NCBI RefSeq assembly: GCF_044803115.1
Contig: NZ_CP085224.1
Span: forward strand, 3,162,001 to 3,226,000
From: Caenispirillum salinarum_A
GTDB taxonomy: Bacteria > Pseudomonadota > Alphaproteobacteria > Rhodospirillales > Rhodospirillaceae
DNA length: 64,000 nucleotides
Direction: 5' to 3'
A program made the position numbers and the translations under genes. This document shows positions 58,380-64,000 of the stretch, one piece after another; within the stretch, counting starts at the first letter, position 1; the number at the start of each line of letters is the position of its first letter. Under the pieces are notes generated by a model, which ran no database searches, was not told where the DNA came from, and was given only the letters and a program-made list of their open reading frames with translations.

Positions 58380-59189
58380 ATGAGCATGCTGGGCACCCAT
58401 ATCCTCGCGGCCGCCGCACGCGCCGCGGGCCCGCAGGGGGAAACGGCGACCCGCGTCCACATGGGCAAGCCACCGGAGGACGCCGTGACGCTCGGCACGC
58501 TCGAACCGGTCCTCGACGACTGGATCGCCAAGGCTGCGGGCAGCCGCGAGAGCGATATCCGGATGCGGGCAATGTTTCTCATGGGCGGGCTGTCATTTTC
58601 TCTCTCTGAAGTCCTTGCCGGCCCGGCGCTCGACGGCATCTGGCTTTCCGACATTCCGGCCGCGGCCGTGGCAGCGCGGCCGTGGTATATGACCTATGGC
58701 GGGGACGGCGCGACGGAGCAGGTGCAGCTTTTCGATCTCTGGATCGACGCGGATGCCCTTGGCGCCGGGACCGGCCCGGACGGCTTCGGCAGGGCCTTCG
58801 AGGGTTTGCTCGCCCCACTGGTCGAAGAACTGCACCGACGCAGCCGCCTTTCACGGGCGGCATTCTGGCGGGAGGCCGCCGACAGCCTCACGGCCAGCCT
58901 GCTGATTCACGGGAAGGAGGCCGGACGCGAAGAAGCGGCGATGGCGGCGGCGCTGCAGCTGGTTCGGCAAAAAGGTTCGAAACTCGCCAATAGGCAGACA
59001 GGCTTCATCCGGGTCGACCTGCCCGAGCGGCCAGACATTGCCGAGTGGTTCCGCGAGCGCGGCGGCTGCTGCCGCTCCTACACGAGCCCTGGCGTTGAAT
59101 ATTGCCTCACGTGCGTGCTACGCGACCGGGCGAGCAGAGTAGACAGGCTCCGTGACCACCTGAGACGCAAGCACGGGTTGGCACCATGA
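58380..59189 (+). CDS. fhuF: FhuF-like ferric siderophore reductase
   Basis: 269 aa. The C-terminal [2Fe-2S] motif C-C-x10-C-x2-C is visible at GCCRSYTSPGVEYCLTCVLR, and the FhuF-type GFIRVDLPERP and core (RMRAMFLMGGLSFSLSEVLA) are present. It reduces ferric iron from imported siderophores in the cytoplasm. Last gene of the second importer operon; about 590 bp of eroded DNA follow. Confidence 0.87.
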   Translation: MSMLGTHILAAAARAAGPQGETATRVHMGKPPEDAVTLGTLEPVLDDWIAKAAGSRESDIRMRAMFLMGGLSFSLSEVLAGPALDGIWLSDIPAAAVAARPWYMTYGGDGATEQVQLFDLWIDADALGAGTGPDGFGRAFEGLLAPLVEELHRRSRLSRAAFWREAADSLTASLLIHGKEAGREEAAMAAALQLVRQKGSKLANRQTGFIRVDLPERPDIAEWFRERGGCCRSYTSPGVEYCLTCVLRDRASRVDRLRDHLRRKHGLAP

Positions 59190-59220
59190 CGCGGGGCATT
59201 TTCGACAGCATCAACCGCTT

Positions 59221-59495
59221 GGCTGTGTAACCTGATGTCTGGAAATTTCGTCAGAGGGGGCGCACTTGCGAGCCCATCCGTCGGGCGCGCCCTGGAGACG
59301 GTGTCGGAGCGATCTGATGATACGCCTCGTCCTCCTCCGATGCGGCCAGCCACGTACCAGGACTTGGCCCCCGGCCGGAGTGACGCATACGCCGAAGCCG
59401 GGCTGATGGAGATCGCAAACCACCTGGAGCTTCCCCGCCGGCTTCCGTCGCTCGATGACCGCTTTCGAAGGCGCCACGCCCATCCGCTTGGGCAT
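59221..59495 (-). pseudogene. Tyrosine integrase N-terminal fragment (frameshifted)
   Basis: From ATG 59495: KPAGKLQVVCDLHQPGFGV then CVTPAGG matches the arm-type DNA-binding domain of tRNA-targeting integrases. The frame then shifts: a second frame continues GAKSWYVAGRIGG, and a third gives AYHQIAPTPSPGRARRMG, the expected order in an intact protein. No catalytic core follows. It lies 154 bp from the distal attachment copy and reads into the island, the usual place of the integrase. The other DNA in 59190-59648 shows nothing recognisable. Confidence 0.65.
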
Positions 59496-59648
59496 GTTTC
59501 CACATCCTCGATATTTGGCGCGAAACAGTACTTTGGCCGTGACCGCGGCTCAAGCACCATTCAACCCTGACGCGAATAAGTGGACGGAAGACCCGCAAGC
59601 CTGCTACAGACGAAGTGACAAACTGAAAGCGGCGAAAAGCATGTGTTT

Positions 59649-59688
59649 TAATCAGGGGGTCGCGGGTTCGACTCCTGCTGCCGGCACC
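59649..59688 (+). repeat. Attachment repeat, distal copy (tRNA-Thr 3' remnant)
   Basis: 38 of 40 bases equal 38267-38306. The T-loop reads TTCGACT instead of TTCGAAC and there is no 5' half, so it is not a tRNA gene. Marks the far end of the island. Confidence 0.8.
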
Positions 59689-59786
59689 GTCCTGCGTGAT
59701 CCGTGCGACCGCTGGTCGCCCGTAAGCGAACGCCGCCCGGCCGGTGCCCTGGCAGCGTGGTCGAAGCCAGGAGGCGCAGCTTGTCC

Positions 59787-60758
59787 ATGATCGATGGCGG
59801 GCCGCGGCCGGCGGCGTTCCCCCTCATGGGCCGCCGCATCTGGGTCGCAGGCCACGGCGGCATGGTGGGACGCGCCGTCGTGCGGCGGCTGGCCCAGGAG
59901 GACTGCGAGGTCGTGGTGACGCCCCGCTCCGCCCTGGACCTGAGCCGCCAGGCGGACGTGGAGGACTGGATGGCGCAGGCGCGGCCCGACGTGGTGATCG
60001 TCGCCGCCGCCAGGGTGGGCGGCATCCACGCCAATAGTGCCTATCCGGCCGACTTCATCCAGCAGAACCTGAGCATTTCGGCCAACATCATCCACGCCGC
60101 CCATCTCTGCGGCGTGCGGAAACTGCTCTATCTTGGCTCGTCCTGCGTCTATCCGCGGCTGGCGCCCCAGCCGATGAACGAGGATGCCTTGCTGACCGGG
60201 CCGCTGGAAGCGACCAACCAGTGGTACGCCATCGCCAAGATCGCCGGCATCAAGATGTGCCAGGCCTACCGCCGCCAGCACGGGCGCGACTTCATCACCG
60301 TCATGCCGACGAACCTCTATGGCCCCGGCGACAACTACGACCCGCTGACGTCGCATGTTCCCGCTGCACTGATCCGGCGTTTTCACGAAGCGAAGCGGGA
60401 CGGCAGTTCCCAGGCAATGGTCTGGGGGACGGGCCGGCCCCGGCGCGAGTTCCTGTACGTCGACGACATGGCCGACGCCTGCGTGTTCGCGCTGAAGCAC
60501 TGGTCGTCGGAAGACCTTCTCAACATCGGCACCGGCCACGACATGAGCATCGCGCACTTCGCCGAGCAGGTCGCGGCCGCGGTGGGGTTCGGCGGACGCA
60601 TCGTGTTCGATCCGCAACGCCCCGACGGGGCACCCCGCAAGGCGCTGGACGTCACGCGGCTCCGCCGTGCCGGCTGGCGCGCCAGGACGTCGCTCGAAGA
60701 CGGACTGCGGGCGACGTATGCCGATTTCCTGGCGGGAGGCGGCCGGCTCGGCGGTTGA
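59787..60758 (+). CDS. fcl: GDP-L-fucose synthase
   Basis: 323 aa from ATG 59787. AGGAGG at 59769-59774 would also fit an in-frame TTG at 59781 with ideal spacing. Extended SDR: GHGGMVGRAVVRRL cofactor loop, VGGIHANSAYPADFI, catalytic Ser in LYLGSSCVYP, YAIAKIAGIKM (Tyr-x-x-x-Lys), MPTNLYGPGDNYD, and GRPRREFLYVDDMADA. Converts GDP-4-keto-6-deoxymannose to GDP-fucose with NADPH; the GDP-mannose dehydratase partner is not in view. A precursor supply for the EPS locus is a plausible link. Confidence 0.88.
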   Translation: MIDGGPRPAAFPLMGRRIWVAGHGGMVGRAVVRRLAQEDCEVVVTPRSALDLSRQADVEDWMAQARPDVVIVAAARVGGIHANSAYPADFIQQNLSISANIIHAAHLCGVRKLLYLGSSCVYPRLAPQPMNEDALLTGPLEATNQWYAIAKIAGIKMCQAYRRQHGRDFITVMPTNLYGPGDNYDPLTSHVPAALIRRFHEAKRDGSSQAMVWGTGRPRREFLYVDDMADACVFALKHWSSEDLLNIGTGHDMSIAHFAEQVAAAVGFGGRIVFDPQRPDGAPRKALDVTRLRRAGWRARTSLEDGLRATYADFLAGGGRLGG

Positions 60759-60793
60759 GGGTAGTCGGCGCCGGCATATCGCGGCACCTGATA

Positions 60794-61672
60794 TCAATGA
60801 GCCAGCAGCACCGGCAGCCCGGCCCCGCGCAGGACGTGGCGGGTGGCCCCGCCGACCACCAGTTCCCGCAGGCGGGAGTGGGTGGAGCCGCCCATGACGA
60901 GAAGGTCGGCGTCATGCTCGTTGCAGGCTCTCAGAAGCGAGGCCCCCGCCCCTTCCAGCCGGGCGACGCGGGCGGTTTTGCAGGACACCCCGTGCCAGGC
61001 CATGAACTCTTCCGCCGCGGCCGTATCGCCGCCCGCACCGGTGTCCGGATCGACGACGCGGGCGACCGTCACGCTCTCTGCCGCCGCCAGGATGGGCAGC
61101 GCGGCAGAGAGCGCCCGCATGGCTTCCGGGCTGTCGTTCCAGCCGACGACGACGTGCCGTCCCACCGTCTCCGGTGGTGCATCGGGCGCCAGAAGAACGG
61201 GCCGCGCCGCCGCCGTAAGCACCGCCTGGAAGGAGCCCGTCACTGCCGGATCGGCCCGGCCGCGGCCGCGCCCCAGCACCACCAGGTCGGCCGTCCGCGC
61301 CCGCGCCGCCAGCACCTGGCCCGCCGCGCCGGGCGCAACGACGAAGCGGGCGGAGGCGCCGTCCGGCCCCGGAGGCCCCTCCCCGTCCGCAAGACCGGCG
61401 GTGCCCCGCATCCGGTTGAAGAGGTCGCGGGCGGCACGCACCTGCTCCTCTTCCGCCTTGGCGGCGTCGCGCCGGAAGGCTTCCACGGTGGTGCCCGCCA
61501 GCCCGGCGTCCTGCAAGTGCTGCAGGTTGACGGGCTCGGGCCGCGCGTGAAGGGCCTGAACGTGCGCCTTCTGCGCCGCCGCGACCAGGAAGGCGGTCTT
61601 CAGCGGTGCCCGCGCCGTCTCGGCGGAGTCGACACCAACCACGATATGCCGGATGCCAAGCATGTCCTTCAT
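60794..61672 (-). CDS. Tandem universal stress protein (UspA family)
   Basis: 292 aa with two Usp domains. First: HIVVGVDSAETARAPLKTAF...DLVVLGRGRGRADPAVTGSF; second: HVVVGWNDSPEAMRALSAAL...DLLVMGGSTHSRLRELVVGG then ATRHVLRGAGLPVLL. The second retains the G-x2-G-like nucleotide loop better than the first. Co-directional with GST and malonyl-CoA decarboxylase genes. Confidence 0.87.
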   Translation of the reverse strand: MKDMLGIRHIVVGVDSAETARAPLKTAFLVAAAQKAHVQALHARPEPVNLQHLQDAGLAGTTVEAFRRDAAKAEEEQVRAARDLFNRMRGTAGLADGEGPPGPDGASARFVVAPGAAGQVLAARARTADLVVLGRGRGRADPAVTGSFQAVLTAAARPVLLAPDAPPETVGRHVVVGWNDSPEAMRALSAALPILAAAESVTVARVVDPDTGAGGDTAAAEEFMAWHGVSCKTARVARLEGAGASLLRACNEHDADLLVMGGSTHSRLRELVVGGATRHVLRGAGLPVLLAH

Positions 61673-61682
61673 CCTCCAGCGG

Positions 61683-62306
61683 TCAGGAGAGCGGCGTCAT
61701 GACGTGGTCCCGGAACCCCGGACGCTCCGTCAGCCGCGCGTACCAGTCTTCCAGCGCCGGCAGCCGGGGCCGGCGGTCGAGCGGCAGGGCTAACCAGCGG
61801 TGCGCCGTCACCCCCGCCGGAATATCGGCCACGCCCAGCGCCGCGCCGCCCAGGAAGGGGCGGTCGCGCAAGGCCTCGTCCAGCAGCGCGAAGGCCCGTG
61901 CCGTCGCCTCCTCCGCGCGTGCCAGGGCGGCGACGTCGCGGTCCTGCGGCGCGGTGCGGACGAGGCCGATGAACAGGGGGCGGAAGTCCTTCCACAGGCC
62001 CGCCGCCTGCCAGTCCATCCAGGCTTCCTGGCCGAACCGCGCCGGCGCTTCCGCCGGGCACAACCGACCCGGGCCGTGGGTGGCGGCAAGGTAGCGGACG
62101 ATGACGTTGGACTCCCAGACCACCACGTTCCCGTCCTTCAGGGTCGGCACCATGCCAGGGGGGTTCATGGCACGGTATTCGGCCGTGTCCGTGCCGCCGA
62201 ACGCCCCGCCCGCGTCGATGCGCTCGAACGGCAGGTCCAGTTCGGCGCAGGTCCACAGCACTTTCTGCACGTTGATGGAATTGGCGCGGCCCCAGATGGT
62301 GAACAT
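61683..62306 (-). CDS. Glutathione S-transferase
   Basis: 207 aa. Thioredoxin-like N-terminal domain FTIWGRANSINVQKVLWTCA, cis-Pro loop NPPGMVPTLKD, glutathione contact VVWESNVIVRYLA; the all-helical C-terminal domain contains FLGGAALGVADIPAGV. Family typical of alphaproteobacteria; substrate unknown. Confidence 0.88.
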   Translation of the reverse strand: MFTIWGRANSINVQKVLWTCAELDLPFERIDAGGAFGGTDTAEYRAMNPPGMVPTLKDGNVVVWESNVIVRYLAATHGPGRLCPAEAPARFGQEAWMDWQAAGLWKDFRPLFIGLVRTAPQDRDVAALARAEEATARAFALLDEALRDRPFLGGAALGVADIPAGVTAHRWLALPLDRRPRLPALEDWYARLTERPGFRDHVMTPLS

Positions 62307-62316
62307 GGCCTGCCCC

Positions 62317-63693
62317 TCAGCGCTTCAACAAGGTGCGCACGGCGCTTGAGGTCACCACCTGGCCGCCGTTGTAGGCCTCGTGGTTCTTCTCGATGTCGGG
62401 CAGGTTGTAAAGGTAGTTCACCATGATGCCGTGCGACTGCTTCATCCCCCGCTTCGACGTGTCCGCCAGCCAGTTGATGCGCTCCAGCCGCGCGCCGTTG
62501 TTGAGGTGGAAGCGCGCCACCGGGTCCAGCGGACGGTCGCCGCCCCGCTTTTCCTCCACCAGATAGCGCGCGCACAGGCGGGTGAGCGGCTTCTTGACGA
62601 CGGCCTCCTGGTCGGCGTTCTCGCGCCAGCTGCCCGTCTCCAGAATCTCCTTGAAGGAGCCCTTCGCACCTTCCTTGGGGCGCAGGCCGCGCACCTTGCC
62701 GTGTTCGTCGTCGGTCAGCAGGTCCGGATCGCCGGCCGCCATGGTCCTCTCCAGCCAGCGGCGGAAGCCCGGCACCGGGGAAAGGGTCGAGAACGTGGTG
62801 ATGTTGGGCAGCTCGCGCCGCAGATGGTCCACCACCCGCTTGATGAGGAAGTCCCCAAGCGAGATGCCGCGCAGGCCCGGCTGGGTAGAGGAGATGGAAT
62901 AGAAGATGGCTGTGTCGGCCTTTTCCGGGTCGCCCTCCGGCGCCTTTTCATCCAGCAGTGCCTGCACGTTGCCCGCCAGCCCCTTGACCAGCGCCACCTG
63001 GACGAAGATCAGCGGCTCGTCGGGCATGCGCGGGTGGAAAAAGGCGAAACAGCGGCGATCGGACTCCAGCCGGTTCTTGAGGTCGGCCCACGAGCGGATC
63101 TCGTGAACGGCCTCGTATCCCATCAGCTTTTCCAGGATGTGCGCCGGCGAGCGCCAGGTGATCTGCTCCATGCTCATGAAGCCGATGTCGAACCACGACG
63201 TCAGCAGGCCCTGGAAATCGTGCTCCAGCGGCAGCAGCGCCGGTTCCTGGTCCAGCATGGTCAGAAGGTCCGCGCGCAGGTCCACCAGGAACTTGAAGCC
63301 GTCCGGCAGGCTGGTCATCTGCCGCAAAAGCTTTACGCGCTTGGTGTCCAGCACCTGCTTGACGCGCTTTTCCTCGTCCGCCGCCTGTTTGAAGTCGTCG
63401 GCGGCCTCCCACGCCTCGACGGCCTTGCGGAAGGCGTCGCGGTCGATGCCGAAGTCACACGACAGCATCACCAGGAACCGCCGCCGCCCCTCCGGCGAAA
63501 GCTGAAGGTAGAGCCGGCCGATCTCGGCGGCGCGGGCGCGGGCGGTGACGGCGCCGCCGATGCCGGAGACGCATTCCTCCACCCGCTGGCGCAGCACCTC
63601 GGCCCCGCCCTTTTCCAGGTCGCGCTCCACCACGCTGCGGCCGAGCCGCGCCTTCTTTGCGATGTCGCGCCAAACGGCACCCAGGTCCAGCAT
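62317..63693 (-). CDS. Malonyl-CoA decarboxylase
   Basis: 458 aa from ATG 63693, overlapping the TRAP permease stop by one base (TGATG). MCD family: SRF-like helical N-terminus (RRRFLVMLSCDFGIDRDAFR), PDGFKFLVDLRADLL, LEHDFQGLLTSWFDIGFMSM, the catalytic part CFAFFHPRMPDEPLIFVQVA, FYSISSTQPGLRGISLGDFL, FSTLSPVPGFRRWL, and FHLNNGARLERINWLADTSK then GMKQSHGIMVNYLY (His-Gly). It decarboxylates malonyl-CoA to acetyl-CoA. Coupling to a TRAP transporter suggests malonate utilisation; a malonyl-CoA synthetase is not in view. Confidence 0.92.
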   Translation of the reverse strand: MLDLGAVWRDIAKKARLGRSVVERDLEKGGAEVLRQRVEECVSGIGGAVTARARAAEIGRLYLQLSPEGRRRFLVMLSCDFGIDRDAFRKAVEAWEAADDFKQAADEEKRVKQVLDTKRVKLLRQMTSLPDGFKFLVDLRADLLTMLDQEPALLPLEHDFQGLLTSWFDIGFMSMEQITWRSPAHILEKLMGYEAVHEIRSWADLKNRLESDRRCFAFFHPRMPDEPLIFVQVALVKGLAGNVQALLDEKAPEGDPEKADTAIFYSISSTQPGLRGISLGDFLIKRVVDHLRRELPNITTFSTLSPVPGFRRWLERTMAAGDPDLLTDDEHGKVRGLRPKEGAKGSFKEILETGSWRENADQEAVVKKPLTRLCARYLVEEKRGGDRPLDPVARFHLNNGARLERINWLADTSKRGMKQSHGIMVNYLYNLPDIEKNHEAYNGGQVVTSSAVRTLLKR

Positions 63694-64000
63694 CAGATCT
63701 GCTCCCCGAAGACGAGGTCCGGCAGGAAGGTGGCAATCTCGGGGAAGAAGCACAGCAGCACGATGCCCAGCACCATGCATCCCACATAGGGGATGGAACC
63801 GCGCAGGATGGTGCCCAGGTTCACGTCGGGCGCGATGCCGTTGATGACGTAGAGGTTCAGGCCGACCGGCGGCGTGATGAGCCCGATCTCCATGTTAATG
63901 GTCAGCACGGCGGCGAACCAGATGGGGTCGAAACCGGCGCTGACGATGATGGGCAGCAGCACCGGCATGGCCATGAGGATCACGCCGGCCGGCGGAATGA
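63693..64000 (-). CDS. TRAP transporter large permease (DctM), C-terminal part
   Basis: Cut by the window edge; the frame is open to 64000. Visible end: IPPAGVILMAMPVLLPIIV, FDPIWFAAVLTINMEIGLIT, PPVGLNLYVINGIAPDVNLG, SIPYVGCMVLGIVLLCFFPE. DctM signature PPVGLNLYV present. Likely imports malonate or another dicarboxylate for the coupled malonyl-CoA decarboxylase. Confidence 0.9.
   Translation of the reverse strand, partial: IPPAGVILMAMPVLLPIIVSAGFDPIWFAAVLTINMEIGLITPPVGLNLYVINGIAPDVNLGTILRGSIPYVGCMVLGIVLLCFFPEIATFLPDLVFGEQI

Larger units (their letters stand above)
38267..59688. mobile_element. tRNA-Thr genomic island carrying iron-acquisition genes
   Basis: Bounded by the 3' half of tRNA-Thr (38267-38306) and a 40-bp near-copy (59649-59688). 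The displaced copy has two changes, one of them in the T-loop, as expected for a non-functional attachment-site remnant. A frameshifted tyrosine integrase N-terminus (59495-59221) faces inward 154 bp from the distal copy. Apart from fragments, a regulator and IS21 genes, all cargo is iron uptake. The island seems fixed, because integrase and transfer genes are dead or absent. The flanks (dehydratase, GDP-fucose synthase) look like backbone. Confidence 0.78.

Noticed and set aside
59235..59570. 111-codon plus-strand frame beside the distal attachment site
   Set aside because: No recognisable content, and it is antisense to the integrase fragment.
59649..59692. Possible second tRNA gene
   Set aside because: Only the 3' half is present and the T-loop is mutated; it is an attachment-site remnant.
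1..64000. CRISPR array, rRNA operon or prophage structural genes
   Set aside because: No regularly spaced repeats, no rRNA-like sequence and no phage structural or lysis proteins were seen.

Overview
The window is GC-rich chromosomal DNA (roughly 70% by eye) with densely packed genes, frequent ATGA/GTGA start-stop overlaps and many GTG starts. The gene families point to an alphaproteobacterium, probably Rhodospirillales-like: an RpoH-type sigma factor beside cyclopropane/furan fatty-acid genes, a PAS_5 protein, an Mrp antiporter, malonyl-CoA decarboxylase with a TRAP transporter, and a MocR regulator. The taxonomic call is inference; there is no 16S rRNA in view.

Backbone, left part. 65-6670 is a photo-oxidative-stress type lipid cluster: FAD oxidoreductase, DUF1365 protein, CFA-synthase-like methyltransferase and DUF3833 protein on +, an SDR and an NTF2-like protein on -, and an RpoH-like sigma factor. 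A CPD photolyase (16331-17770) has an upstream TGATCG-N18-TAAG element like the ChrR-controlled sigma-E promoters of Rhodobacter. Between them lie a PAS_5 protein, an eight-gene Mrp-type cation/proton antiporter operon with three separate MrpD/NuoLMN-like subunits (7350-14466, -), an EamA transporter and a HIT protein. 17849-21142 encodes a very long coiled-coil membrane protein.

21480-33569 is an exopolysaccharide locus built as two converging operons. The + operon encodes a WecG/TagA transferase, a priming sugar transferase, an O-antigen ligase/polymerase, two GT4 glycosyltransferases, a fused Wzc-type tyrosine autokinase and a small unknown protein. The - operon encodes an unknown exported protein, an outer-membrane barrel, a Wza-type export protein and a second O-antigen ligase-like protein. 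A GDP-L-fucose synthase at 59787 may supply a sugar donor. 33716-38145 holds housekeeping-type genes (phosphatase, SDR, PepSY protein) and a divergent MocR/threonine dehydratase-like pair.

A tRNA-Thr(TGT) gene at 38232 is followed by a 21.4-kb genomic island (38267-59688). The 3' half of the tRNA is repeated at the far end (38 of 40 positions identical), and a frameshifted tyrosine-integrase N-terminus lies 154 bp inside that end. The cargo is almost all iron uptake: an AraC regulator, a TonB receptor, an ABC importer with a DUF2218 protein, an exporter-fold ABC protein, a FecI/FecR/FecA system, a second ABC importer and FhuF, with several Fur-box-like sites. The island is eroding. The FecA-type receptor is split by a 2,614-bp IS21-family element flanked by GGACAT duplications, and a TonB energy transducer survives only as a C-terminal remnant. 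After the island come GDP-L-fucose synthase, a tandem Usp protein, a glutathione S-transferase, malonyl-CoA decarboxylase and the C-terminal end of a TRAP large permease cut off by the window edge.
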